From assembly GCA_965220235.1 (NCBI GenBank), contig OZ244815.1, positions 1,178,001-1,242,000 on the forward strand: DNA of 64,000 nucleotides. Direction: 5' to 3'. This DNA comes from Bin55 sp965220235 (GTDB taxonomy: Bacteria > Pseudomonadota > Gammaproteobacteria > Pseudomonadales > Azotimanducaceae). Below the pieces are notes generated by a model that was not told where the DNA came from, searched no databases, and saw nothing but the letters and a program-made list of their open reading frames with translations. Shown here piece after piece: positions 26,301 to 34,633 of this stretch. Position 1 is the stretch's first letter, and every line of letters begins with the position of its first letter. Both the position numbers and the translations under genes were made by a program.

Positions 26301-26750
26301 ATGTCTCATCGCGAGCTAAATCTACCGGATTCGGTATTCGAATGGCGTCGTCGTCGCGATATATTGCCGTTAGAGAACTTTGATTTCCCAAGGGCGCACG
26401 TTCGTTCTCATTTCGATCACAAAATCATTTCGAGCTTAACTAGACCTCGTATGGCCGGTAGTAGCTTCCAAATGTCACCGGAAGAAATACGAGACTCGAT
26501 TCGCGAAGGCAAATTGACTGCTTCACAGAGAAGTTACTTAGCTGAGGTCTTTGAGCAGTGTGACGGTCTAGACATTCGTTTGTTCCGCCACCTGTGTGGC
26601 GTGTCTTTGTACGAATTAGCTAGAGCAATGATTGAATGTCGAGTTACACATCCATTCGTCGCCGAGTGGATGAATTGCCGCTCGCCTCACTACGAACCGC
26701 CAGAAATCGAGACGCGAATGTATCGACTTCACTGCAATCTAGGGCGTTAG
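26301..26750 (+). CDS. Uncharacterised partner upstream of AbiEii-like toxin (candidate antitoxin)
   Basis: 149 residues, ATG at 26301 with AAGG about ten bases upstream. The central part (MSPEEIRDSIREGKLTASQRSYLAEVFEQCDGLDIRLFRHLCGVSLYELARAMIECRV) looks helical and may contain a helix-turn-helix. Only 10 bases separate it from the AbiEii-like gene, the position normally held by the AbiEi antitoxin/repressor. It does not show the AbiEi N-terminal pattern I know, so it may be a different antitoxin family. Role inferred from position. Confidence 0.6.
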   Translation: MSHRELNLPDSVFEWRRRRDILPLENFDFPRAHVRSHFDHKIISSLTRPRMAGSSFQMSPEEIRDSIREGKLTASQRSYLAEVFEQCDGLDIRLFRHLCGVSLYELARAMIECRVTHPFVAEWMNCRSPHYEPPEIETRMYRLHCNLGR

Positions 26751-26760
26751 GTTTTATTTA

Positions 26761-27489
26761 TTGAAATTACCAGAACGGCTTCAAGACAGTCTCAATTGGG
26801 TTGTCAGATTTCTTGACCCATGGATACCGCGTTCTGAGTATGCAATCGGAGGTGGAACCATATTAGCGGCAAGATGGAGCCATCGGTTTAGCACGGATAT
26901 CGACCTCTTTGCGGACGAACGAATGTTCAGTGAAACAATCGAGTCTGGCGCGTGGGACGAAATCTGCAAAGCACTTAATCAAAACGATTCCGACGGATCG
27001 ATTTTTGATTTGGTGTTGACCCCCACCGGATTTAGTTTCAATACGTTGGACGGTCCAGTTTCATTTTTTTCGATGCCTCGAATGACGGAACATGCAGTTA
27101 GTACTGAACGAGAGGACACAACCGGTATCTTTACGGAAAACAATGCAGAGATCCTCTTCAAGAAACTAAGAGGTCGAATGGTGAACGCGAGTAGGTACGT
27201 GGCTCGCGATCTGTATGACGTTGTGGTTTGTTATGGTCTGGATCGAGACTCTCTTGATGAAGCTATGAGCGTTTTATCACCATTGGAACGTGATTCACTT
27301 CGTTATGACGTACAGAAAGGAGATGCAAGCGTCCACGATCTTGATCGCGTGCTTACTCCGAGCTTTCCGGAGCTGGTATCAGATCTCGACCGATTCAATT
27401 CGATAGCCGGTGAGGTCCTTTCTCAAGACGTAAGAGAATCAACCACACGGTTCTTGAATCAGATCGGTATTACAGCCCAGAGACTTTAG
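26761..27489 (+). CDS. AbiEii/DUF1814-type nucleotidyltransferase toxin
   Basis: 242 residues with the polymerase-beta-like nucleotidyltransferase signature of AbiEii: AIGGGTILAARWSHRFSTDIDLF (about 27-49), where GG and D-D are catalytic. A later segment NNAEILFKKLRGRMVNASRYVARDLYDVVVCYG matches the DUF1814 pattern that includes the conserved Lys-Leu-Arg and RDxYD. AbiEii proteins are toxins in type IV toxin-antitoxin and phage-abortive systems. Start codon TTG at 26761. With the gene before it this forms a two-gene defence-type unit. Confidence 0.8.
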   Translation: MKLPERLQDSLNWVVRFLDPWIPRSEYAIGGGTILAARWSHRFSTDIDLFADERMFSETIESGAWDEICKALNQNDSDGSIFDLVLTPTGFSFNTLDGPVSFFSMPRMTEHAVSTEREDTTGIFTENNAEILFKKLRGRMVNASRYVARDLYDVVVCYGLDRDSLDEAMSVLSPLERDSLRYDVQKGDASVHDLDRVLTPSFPELVSDLDRFNSIAGEVLSQDVRESTTRFLNQIGITAQRL

Positions 27490-27672
27490 ATCGTAGATTC
27501 ATCGTAGTTTGTCTCGTACCTCGGTTGAATGCCAGTATCGATGTCGCCAGCTCTCGAGAGCTCAGCTATAACCGCGGGAAACTCTCGTCGAGTGCAACGA
27601 ACTGAGCCGTGGTACGATAGAGAATTACCTTACTCAGTGTACTCAGCAAAGCGTCACTTAGAAGATTATTAG

Positions 27673-27692
27673 TGTATACTATATAGTATACA
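27673..27692. promoter_or_regulatory. 20-bp perfect palindrome, likely autoregulatory operator
   Basis: TGTATACTATATAGTATACA is a perfect palindrome whose last base is the A of the XRE regulator's start codon. It also contains TATACT, a good -10-like sequence, so repressor binding would block both promoter and translation start. Such sites are typical for self-repressing XRE proteins. Confidence 0.7.
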
Positions 27693-28045
27693 TGACACAT
27701 TTTGGCCAATCCGTTCGCGAGCTCCGAGAGCGGTTGCGAAGCGAAGATCCGAGTTTTTCTGTACGTCAAGTAGCCCGGCGGGTTGGCGTGCAACCGGCGT
27801 ATCTCAGCAAAGTTGAGAGAGGCGACGTTATGCCTCCCTCAGAAGCGACGACGATTCGCCTCGCAAAAGAACTAGGAGTGGACGAGGATGTGTTGTTAGC
27901 GTTAGCTGGAAAGGTATCGAGCGATCTTCAGGAAATCATCCGTAAAAGACCGCGATTGTTCGCAGATTTGATCCGGCAATTAAAGGAAGCGCCCGATGAG
28001 GCCGTACTTCGTGTTGTGCGCGAAGTTCGCGAGGGCGATTGGTAG
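27692..28045 (+). CDS. XRE-family helix-turn-helix regulator
   Basis: 117 residues. The N-terminal HTH_XRE domain (FSVRQVARRVGVQPAYLSKVERGDVMPPSEATTIRLAKELGVDED) is followed by a short tail with LQEIIRKRPRLFADLIRQLKEAP. The ATG overlaps a perfect 20-bp palindrome, suggesting autorepression. The gene downstream starts 13 bases after the stop and encodes a conserved protein of unknown function, so the two form an operon. Confidence 0.85.
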   Translation: MTHFGQSVRELRERLRSEDPSFSVRQVARRVGVQPAYLSKVERGDVMPPSEATTIRLAKELGVDEDVLLALAGKVSSDLQEIIRKRPRLFADLIRQLKEAPDEAVLRVVREVREGDW

Positions 28046-28058
28046 GAGTAAAAGTACC

Positions 28059-29093
28059 ATGATTTATTTGAATAGAGACAGCCTACGGTTTAGTTTCAAG
28101 GACGTACACAGAGACGCTCAATGCGAAATTGAGCTACAACGCACGTTGCGGATTCCGGACGATGGTAATCACTATCCGTTGCCACCAGGATTAGGGCGAT
28201 TTCCGATGCGTCATCTTGACGACTATTCCCGACGACTCCCTGATACTTGGCATCAACGCGGCGGTGTGATCGCACCGATGTATCAAGCGGAGGCGATGTG
28301 GATCAACTTTCAATCGCCGCGAGACTATCCGTTCGCAATAAAGGTTGGAACGGGAAAACGTTGTGCTATCACAGGCGATGCGTGGTGCAATCACCTAAAC
28401 AGCGATCCTCAGGATTATGTCGTCATACCTGAACAGCCTTGGCTTGATGGTTACTGTGTTGAAAAAGGCGTGATCCGTCAATTTGTCGCCATGCCACTTG
28501 GTGATGGCTACACCGTTGAAGAACAATTGACCGGTGAAGCGGAACATGGTGGTATTCAACTGTTGGTCTATCCGATGAAAGCGGATCGATATGAGCAGTT
28601 GTTTCGAGTTCGGGAAGACGCGGAAGATATTCAATTAAGCTTATCCGCGCCCAAACTCGAGGATGCCAGCATGGGATTAGCACCAGGCGGTATGATGAAA
28701 CAGGAAATCTATGAAGATCCGTTCGGTCTTGATGCCTGGGATCAACGAAATAGTCATCGCTGTTTCGTATCTCTTGTCAACAGCACGCAATGGATGGCGA
28801 TCACTTCGGAGAGACCTCCGTACAAACCGCCGACTGCGAGCGAATATTCAAGATACGGTTTACCGTGGTTTGACTACTACGGAGGTGATGCAAAGGCAAT
28901 GGGCGCAACGAAGAAACTCGAGAACATATCGAGCGTTCAGGAAATCGGCAAGGCAAAGGGTGAGAAACCGTTGACCGACAACGACTCAGTAACAGAGGAT
29001 TTGAATGTCGTCAGCTTGGGTGGATTGCGTAAGAAGCGACCATCGAGACGCGGCGACTCGTTCAGCGACGAAATCCAGCATGCGTTGAAATAA
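28059..29093 (+). CDS. Conserved hypothetical protein, operon with XRE regulator
   Basis: 344 residues. The ATG at 28059 has TAGGAG about ten bases upstream and was preferred to an upstream frame that would overlap the regulator. Strongly patterned blocks such as RTLRIPDDG, YPLPPGLG, HLDDYSRRLP, WHQRGGVIAPMYQAEAMWINF, CAITGDAW, QDYVVIPEQPWLDGYCV and GVIRQFVAMPLG-GYTVEEQLTG-AEHGG-Q suggest a well-conserved globular family. I recall similar unnamed proteins in actinobacteria and proteobacteria but know no function. No signal peptide or membrane segment; basic C-terminal tail (GGLRKKRPSRR). Soluble cytoplasmic protein likely. Confidence 0.75.
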   Translation: MIYLNRDSLRFSFKDVHRDAQCEIELQRTLRIPDDGNHYPLPPGLGRFPMRHLDDYSRRLPDTWHQRGGVIAPMYQAEAMWINFQSPRDYPFAIKVGTGKRCAITGDAWCNHLNSDPQDYVVIPEQPWLDGYCVEKGVIRQFVAMPLGDGYTVEEQLTGEAEHGGIQLLVYPMKADRYEQLFRVREDAEDIQLSLSAPKLEDASMGLAPGGMMKQEIYEDPFGLDAWDQRNSHRCFVSLVNSTQWMAITSERPPYKPPTASEYSRYGLPWFDYYGGDAKAMGATKKLENISSVQEIGKAKGEKPLTDNDSVTEDLNVVSLGGLRKKRPSRRGDSFSDEIQHALK

Positions 29094-29316
29094 AGCTTCA
29101 GGATTGAGTTTAGTCGTATTACCGGACAAACAAACTAGCAGAAATCGACATTGAAACCGACGGCTCTGTTAGACGTAATCAACTGACTCTGAAACTGGCG
29201 AGTCGGCTTTTAGGATTATGGTTGATCATTGAGAACGGGATATTTTGTGTCGTGTCGCCAAACTGCACTGTTGATGACCGGCACACTAAGAGACGAGGAT
29301 TTGCGACAAGCATTAA

Positions 29317-29646
29317 ATGGCTTTCACGAAGGATCGAGGCGCTGACGACGGGAGTTGCGGGTTACCGCTTTTGATCGTCGAGCACCGTAAGGCATTGTTG
29401 GCGTTTGCCGAGCGTCGAGGACTGTGCAACATTCGGATTTTCGAGTCAATGGCTCGAGGCGATCATGATGCGCACAGTGACGTGGACCTCCTCGTCGACG
29501 CACCGCCAGGAACGTCTGCCTTAGCGCTTTGCGGGCTTTCCATAGATGCGGAGGCGCTTCTTCACAGACCCGTCGATGTCGTAACTGAAGGATTTCTGTA
29601 CCCGTCTATTCGCGAACGTGCTATCCGGGAAGCAGTACCTCTGTGA
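29317..29646 (+). CDS. MNT-type minimal nucleotidyltransferase (MntA antitoxin), altered motif
   Basis: 109 residues with the nucleotidyltransferase motif ESMARGDHDAHSDVDLLVD. Functional MntA antitoxins carry GSxARG; the Gly is Glu here, while Ser and the two Asp are kept. MntA-type enzymes AMPylate the HEPN toxin to block it. Its stop overlaps the start of the truncated HEPN gene by 4 bases, the standard HEPN/MNT layout. Probably a decaying antitoxin. Confidence 0.75.
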   Translation: MAFTKDRGADDGSCGLPLLIVEHRKALLAFAERRGLCNIRIFESMARGDHDAHSDVDLLVDAPPGTSALALCGLSIDAEALLHRPVDVVTEGFLYPSIRERAIREAVPL

Positions 29647-29861
29647 GCCGCTGGGACCGCGATGAGATCTTTCTCGAACACGTGACTGACTGCATAGCCC
29701 GCATCGAGCACTATACCGGTGACTCTCGAGAGCGCTTCATGGACTCGGAGCTAGTTCAAGACGTGGTGGTGTGCAACCTCCACGTACTCGCAGAGTCCAC
29801 AACGCGACCTAGCGAGCGGACAGATCAGGAAGTGGTGTGCGAAACTCTTCAACGATCGTAG
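29643..29861 (+). pseudogene. HEPN (HepT/DUF86) toxin, C-terminally truncated
   Basis: 72 codons beginning SRWDRDEIFLEHVTDCIARIEHYTGDSRERFMDSELVQDVVVCNLHVLAEST, the N-terminal half of a DUF86/HepT RNase. The family motif R-x4-6-H-x-Y should come about 25 residues later, but the frame leaves homology after AEST and stops at 29861, overlapping the end of the convergent lipoprotein gene. The catalytic site is therefore missing and the toxin should be inactive. The deletion junction is near 29800. Confidence 0.75.
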
Positions 29862-30204
29862 TTGCTTGATCTTTCGCTTGTCCGTCTTTATCAGACGACG
29901 AATCAATTGAATACTGACGAGGTACCGTTCTCAATATCTTTAGCTTTTCAACGTGGTCAGCTGTAAGGCAGTTTGTCATTACCAAAGCGGTCTGTCCACC
30001 TTCATCATGTTCGTTATTGATAACGTAGTAAATTTTCTGATGACCGAGTTCGCATTTGACGAGAGGGTCTTCCATATGACCTTCGGTGTACAGGTGCTTT
30101 TCTACAGGTGTATACGGCGTACGGGTGCTATCCAATGAAAGATGGCAACCAGTCATCAAAAGTGTGAAGAGTGACAATGGAATTACGAACAATCGAATTT
30201 TCAT
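29809..30204 (-). CDS. Small lipoprotein, unknown function
   Basis: 131 residues from ATG 30204: MKIRLFVIPLSLFTLLMTGCHL is a lipoprotein signal with lipobox LMTGC. The mature part (LVKCELGHQKIYYVINNEHDEGGQTALVMTNCLTADHVEKLKILRTVPRQYSID) has two more cysteines and no recognised domain. An upstream in-frame start at 30285 was rejected because the signal begins at 30204. It probably sits at the outer membrane. Confidence 0.7.
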   Translation of the reverse strand: MKIRLFVIPLSLFTLLMTGCHLSLDSTRTPYTPVEKHLYTEGHMEDPLVKCELGHQKIYYVINNEHDEGGQTALVMTNCLTADHVEKLKILRTVPRQYSIDSSSDKDGQAKDQATTIVEEFRTPLPDLSAR

Positions 30205-30448
30205 GAAAATCGATCCAATGCAGTTGATATGAGAGACAATCGTTGCCGAGTATACGACATTCACGAGCAGTTTGTCACTAGACAACTCAGCGAGAGCGTC
30301 GTTGAATTATGACTCTCGACCACAGATTTATTGTTGATAGAAAACCAATGTTTGACTTGGTTGTCGTTCGGATTTTTCTGATATTGCTGCCTGAGAGGAT
30401 GGCTGATCTCAGTTAACATATACGCGAAATCAGTTACTGGACACTACC

Positions 30449-31432
30449 GTGACCTTGAGCTCAATCGGATGTACGATAAATGTCGGAACACTAGCGACAA
30501 TCCGCGCAACTACCTTCCGTTATCTCTCGTGCGTGTTAGTTCTAGGGGCATGTACGGTAGGACACGCGTATGACCAACGCACAATTCCAGATCAAACCGA
30601 ACTGGAAGTCTCGGTGCTCAGATCATTTCTCGATCATGAGCGAGTCGCTAAGCGGTATCACCGCGCGATCGTAAGGTACCGAGAAATGCTCGTCAAACTC
30701 GAAGAGAAGCGAGCCAAGCAGAAAGATGACCGACCTGTCAGCATCGGGAACGTTGCGCCGTTATTTGAGATGAACAAGCTGATGAAACGGCGGACCCCCC
30801 ACGAACGACGATTGATTTCGAGGATTATTCAAGGCGATATTGACCTGGACTTCCTAATGTCAGCCCCATCTGAAGAAGAACTCTACATGGAAGAAATGGT
30901 CGTCATCGGGAATTCGTTCGAGAAAATCCCGCTGGATCCTGCTGAGTTTTCAGTCGGTCAAATACGGCAGATGCGCGGAAGTCGTCAACACGCAAATGAA
31001 CTTTACGGTGATGGCCACTACGACGATGCGTATCCCTTATTACTAGAACTGGCGAAACGCGGATTTAAAGATTCCCAATCTCGACTGGCGTACATCCTGT
31101 TCAACGGTACAGAACGGGTTGAAAAAAGCAATCTTCGCGCGTTAGGGTGGCTTGGTTCGGCTGCCTACGGTGATAGCGAGCCGAAATTCCGAGTATTGTT
31201 CAAACGATACATGGATGAGGTTCCAGACTCAGTTCGACCGACGGTCGATGAAGTCATTACTCGCTATCAAGAATCATTTGCCTTCGATGAACACCAAAAT
31301 TGTTCAACTGAACACCCGTTCGCTTACGGTGTTGTGAAGCGTACGTATTGCCGCTTCGATCTTGAAACCAAGGCGGACGCTTGCCTCGGATACCGTTGCT
31401 GGGCTCACAGTGTGAACGTAGAAACTCCGTAA
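30449..31432 (+). CDS. Secreted Sel1-like repeat protein, paralogue of 48232-49107
   Basis: 327 residues, GTG start, with an N-terminal hydrophobic signal (FRYLSCVLVLGACTVGHA). The C-terminal half has a TPR/Sel1-like pair (LYGDGHYDDAYPLLLELAKRGFKDSQSRLAYILFNGTERVEKSNLRALGWLGSAAYG) and a four-Cys tail (NCSTEHPFAYGVVKRTYCRFDLETKADACLGYRC). Between them is EEMVVIGNSFEKIPLDPAEFS, shared almost verbatim with the paralogue. The EE-VVIG piece resembles TonB-box sequences of outer-membrane receptors. Function unknown; likely periplasmic. Confidence 0.7.
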   Translation: MTLSSIGCTINVGTLATIRATTFRYLSCVLVLGACTVGHAYDQRTIPDQTELEVSVLRSFLDHERVAKRYHRAIVRYREMLVKLEEKRAKQKDDRPVSIGNVAPLFEMNKLMKRRTPHERRLISRIIQGDIDLDFLMSAPSEEELYMEEMVVIGNSFEKIPLDPAEFSVGQIRQMRGSRQHANELYGDGHYDDAYPLLLELAKRGFKDSQSRLAYILFNGTERVEKSNLRALGWLGSAAYGDSEPKFRVLFKRYMDEVPDSVRPTVDEVITRYQESFAFDEHQNCSTEHPFAYGVVKRTYCRFDLETKADACLGYRCWAHSVNVETP

Positions 31433-31607
31433 GGATGAGTCGCTTTTACTAGAGGTAAGGGAGCGAGGTTTACGGCAAATCGTGCTGAATCCCATTGTTT
31501 GTGCTAACAGACGTAAATCCTGAGTGGCTATTGCTCAAATTAGCTAGTTAAATCAGTTGGTTATCCGTAGCGTTACCGTACACCTATCCAGGAGATTCCA
31601 TTCTTTA

Positions 31608-31643
31608 ACTTGAAAATTTTGTGTAAAATTCAAGTACTACTTG
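31608..31643. promoter_or_regulatory. Overlapping inverted repeats upstream of AAA ATPase gene
   Basis: ACTTGAA and TTCAAGT (within 31608-31635) flank an AT-rich centre (AAATTTTGTGTAAAA). CAAGT then pairs with ACTTG at 31631-31643. The site ends 26 bases before the start codon and overlaps an AT-rich promoter-like stretch. Looks like an operator; no binding protein can be named. Confidence 0.5.
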
Positions 31644-31668
31644 AATATTTCATGATATTTTATAGTTT

Positions 31669-32826
31669 ATGTTTCCTCGCCAACTGAACTTACCAGATGA
31701 CAACACGACGTCTCTTTTTCTTTGGGGTGTGCGTCAATGCGGCAAAAGTACGCTTTTGAAAGAGCGATATCCGAACGCCTTCGTTGTCGACCTGCTTCGA
31801 GCGGAGCAATTTGAGAGGTACCGACGACAACCGCAAAGATTGCGTCAGGAGCTGCAAGCCGATACGAGAAGTCGACCAATGCGAGTGGTCATCGACGAGG
31901 TACAACGCGTGCCAGAGCTACTAAATGAAGTTCACTGGTTGATCGAGAACGATCGCCTCGCCTTCGCAATGTGTAGCTCGAATGCACGACGCTTGAGGCG
32001 AGGCGGTGTCAATTTGCTTGGTGGTCGCGCGTTGAGATATCGGTTGCACGGATTATCCGCGCGCGAGCTCGAGGGGGATTTTTACCTCGATCGGTTGCTA
32101 AATACGGGATTCGCCCCGCGATTCTACGAAGCGACGCGCTGGCGCGACTATCTTGATGTATACGTATATGACTACTTGGCGACGGAGGTCGCGAACGAAG
32201 CCGAACTTAGAAACTTACCTGCATTTTCGGCATTCCTAACCGCTGCCGCAATCGCAGATACAGAGATCGTCAACTTCACGAATATCGCCTCAGATAGCGG
32301 TGTCTCAAGCCAAACAGTCAAGAGCTACTACGAGATTCTGGAGGATGCGATGCTTGGGGATTGGTTGCCTTCATTCCGATATCGGCCAAAGCGTAAAGTC
32401 ACTCAAATGCCAAAGTTCTACTTTTCGGACGTCGGAGTCGTAAACGTACTAGCGCGACGCAACCAGCTGGAACGAGAATCCGCCTATTTTGGACATGCGT
32501 TTGAGAATTGGGTTTTTCACGAGCTGCAAACGTTCATTGAATACTCGAAGCTTCGTGAACCACTTGCGTATTGGCGCTTGAGTTCGGGAACGGAAGTTGA
32601 CTTTATTGTCGGGGATATGCGCATAGCGATCGAGGCAAAAGCAGCACATCGGACTTCGACGAGACACTTCAAGGGATTACGGGAGCTCGTGAAGGATCAT
32701 CCTGAGATTAAACGTAGGATTCTTGTTTGCTCAGAAGACGCCTCGTACGTTACAGAGGACGGCATCGAAGCGCTATCGGAAAAGGACTTTGTAGAACGTC
32801 TATGGGATGGTGAAATTACGAGTTAG
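31669..32826 (+). CDS. AAA_14/DUF4143 ATPase
   Basis: 385 residues. An N-terminal AAA ATPase domain has Walker A GVRQCGKSTLLK (about 20-31) and Walker B MRVVIDEVQRVPEL (about 71-84). The C-terminal DUF4143 domain includes FYFSDVGVVNVLA, AYFGHAFENWVFHEL and WRLSSGTEVDFIV-IAIEAKA. The last block is a PD-(D/E)xK nuclease-like motif (E-VDFIV ... EAK). Common in bacteria, often in accessory regions; cellular role unsettled. The start ATG follows an AT-rich promoter region with inverted repeats. Confidence 0.88.
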   Translation: MFPRQLNLPDDNTTSLFLWGVRQCGKSTLLKERYPNAFVVDLLRAEQFERYRRQPQRLRQELQADTRSRPMRVVIDEVQRVPELLNEVHWLIENDRLAFAMCSSNARRLRRGGVNLLGGRALRYRLHGLSARELEGDFYLDRLLNTGFAPRFYEATRWRDYLDVYVYDYLATEVANEAELRNLPAFSAFLTAAAIADTEIVNFTNIASDSGVSSQTVKSYYEILEDAMLGDWLPSFRYRPKRKVTQMPKFYFSDVGVVNVLARRNQLERESAYFGHAFENWVFHELQTFIEYSKLREPLAYWRLSSGTEVDFIVGDMRIAIEAKAAHRTSTRHFKGLRELVKDHPEIKRRILVCSEDASYVTEDGIEALSEKDFVERLWDGEITS

Positions 32827-32905
32827 GAACAATCAGACGATCTATCGAAACATCACACACCGAGTTCGAGCTACATTCAAAGTACCTAGGACGCCAGACT
32901 GATGA

Positions 32906-33163
32906 TCATTTAGGTAGGCCGTATTCGTCGTAAAGTTCTTCGTCGTGATCCATAGAGGAAGCGCCTGAACCTACGAGTGCAGCACAGCGTCTTGCGATCG
33001 CCTGCGTATCTCGCAGTTTCGTATCTGATTTACTTTTCTGCCTCTCTCGTTCAAGTCGCTCGCGCAACGCTATGTTGATTGCGCCCAAATTGGTGTTGCC
33101 AGTGAGCTCTGCGAGTTTCAAGGCTAGACGATAGGTATCCAAGATCAACGTGTTTCGTGGCAT
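32906..33163 (-). CDS. VapB-type antitoxin, orphan, diverged
   Basis: 85 residues (NTLILDTYRLALKLAELTGNTNLGAINIALRERLERERQ) ending EELYDEYGLPK. It keeps the RHH-like helix spacing and the final Y-x-x-GLP tail of the other VapB proteins in the window, but is clearly diverged and starts with ATG. No PIN-domain frame follows within the 80 bases to the convergent AAA gene. Confidence 0.65.
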   Translation of the reverse strand: MPRNTLILDTYRLALKLAELTGNTNLGAINIALRERLERERQKSKSDTKLRDTQAIARRCAALVGSGASSMDHDEELYDEYGLPK

Positions 33164-33286
33164 GAACAGAGTTGAATATGTTTAGGAAAATCCTACGATC
33201 GTACATCTCAGTTGACCAACCGAAAGTAAGTCGCATATTCAGCTTCTGGAGTCAGATTAGTCGAAATTGACCTGACTCGGTTTCAA

Positions 33287-34363
33287 TTAACCCGGCTTAC
33301 AGAGACCGAGTGAAATCATGGTTTCACCTGTGGTTTTCAATGTGTCCTCAATCGCGTGAGTTTCCAGTCCAAGGTCTTTGACTGCTTTAGTGCAGTGCGC
33401 TCGTGGACCGTCGTGAATTTTTCCTCGCCTTTCAAGGAACGCCGCCATTTCATCGGGTCGCCCTCCGACAGTGAGATTCGGGAAGAGCTTTTGGAGGCGT
33501 TCCTGAAGTTGATCCACGTTTAACTCACCGCGCTCGTCGGTTGCGGTTAACTGGTACCGACTACTTGGTTTGACGTTTTCACTTTCACAAACCCTCGCGT
33601 GGGCTTCACCGACATCTCTTACATCTACGACATTCCAAAGTGCTTGCCAGCCACGCGGGCATGGCTTCCCTTCCAACATTCGCGCTAACGCGTACTGCCA
33701 TGACCCTAATCCTTCATGTGCAGTTGAAAGCAGTGGTCCGAGTACCACGCAAGGACAGATGGAAACACCATCGAAATCGCCGTGCTCTTCTGTGTACGCA
33801 TTGACGATCCTCTCAGTTGCGACTTTCGCCCAAGCGTACGCCAATCCACCATCTTTGTCGATTCGGTCTTCAGTCCAATTGGGATCTCGTTCTCGACCAG
33901 TGTCTGCCCAATCATCTTCGGTGTAGACGTATCCTGACGGCGAAGGGTGCCCGATCGCCGCAAACGAACTTGTGTATACGAAACGCTTTACGGTACCTGC
34001 CTTGGTGGCCGAACCGAGTACCTTGTAAATGCCATCCACCATACCATCATAGGTTTCCCGCGGCGTGTTCTCGCCGCCATACAGCATCGGCGTACCGACA
34101 TGTAACACAGCCGAACATTCACTAAATGGCGCGTCGTAGCTACCATCCTGCAGGATGTTGCCTTCTACGATTTCTAACGAGCCTGGCAAGCCTTCTTCTG
34201 CCATCGCTTTCAGGTGGTTTACCTTTTCAGGAGCGTTCGCGTTCGTAACGCATGCTCGGACGGCGTATCCGCGTTCGAGGAAAGCGTGAACAGTGTGTGA
34301 CCCGATGTAGCCAGCTGCGCCAGTTACAGCAACTGGACCGTCATTGACCGTGGTGGTTGGCAT
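33287..34363 (-). CDS. NAD(P)-dependent epimerase/dehydratase (extended SDR, DFR-like)
   Basis: 358-residue extended short-chain dehydrogenase. NAD(P)-binding motif GAAGYIGSH (about 15-23), catalytic Ser in YTSSFAAIG, and the YxxxK pair in YAWAKVATER. Overall pattern (AVLHVGTPM, RFVYTSSFAA, SICPCVVLGPLLS, WNVVDVRDVGEAHARV) is that of dihydroflavonol-4-reductase-like or cinnamoyl-CoA-reductase-like enzymes, which reduce varied aldehydes and ketones. Isolated gene, so the substrate cannot be stated. Confidence 0.85.
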   Translation of the reverse strand: MPTTTVNDGPVAVTGAAGYIGSHTVHAFLERGYAVRACVTNANAPEKVNHLKAMAEEGLPGSLEIVEGNILQDGSYDAPFSECSAVLHVGTPMLYGGENTPRETYDGMVDGIYKVLGSATKAGTVKRFVYTSSFAAIGHPSPSGYVYTEDDWADTGRERDPNWTEDRIDKDGGLAYAWAKVATERIVNAYTEEHGDFDGVSICPCVVLGPLLSTAHEGLGSWQYALARMLEGKPCPRGWQALWNVVDVRDVGEAHARVCESENVKPSSRYQLTATDERGELNVDQLQERLQKLFPNLTVGGRPDEMAAFLERRGKIHDGPRAHCTKAVKDLGLETHAIEDTLKTTGETMISLGLCKPG

Positions 34364-34548
34364 TTGTAGTCCTTGATTAGAGGTTCGTGCAGATGGTGCC
34401 GAGCTAAATCGACTTTGACTCGGTACGACCTGGATTTAAGGCGTTGCGATTATGCACGGAGCAAGCGTGGCCATGTTGCGTCATTGTCCTCTGATCGCCC
34501 AGATTCGTGGTTTAGAGATCACACACTCAATTGGCAACTCTGACGAAA

Positions 34549-34570
34549 GTATAGTTTTGTTATACTATAC
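34549..34570. promoter_or_regulatory. Inverted repeat GTATAGT...ACTATAC upstream of parB remnant
   Basis: GTATAGT (34549-34555) and ACTATAC (34564-34570) are inverted around eight bases; another GTATAGT lies at 34581. TATACT inside it could be a -10 box. The core TATACTATA also occurs in the operator at 27673-27692. Confidence 0.45.
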
Positions 34571-34633
34571 GGAAGAACATGTATAGTCGACATCAATTAT
34601 TCCTCGATCACGAACGAAGGAGCGTGTGCGTAT

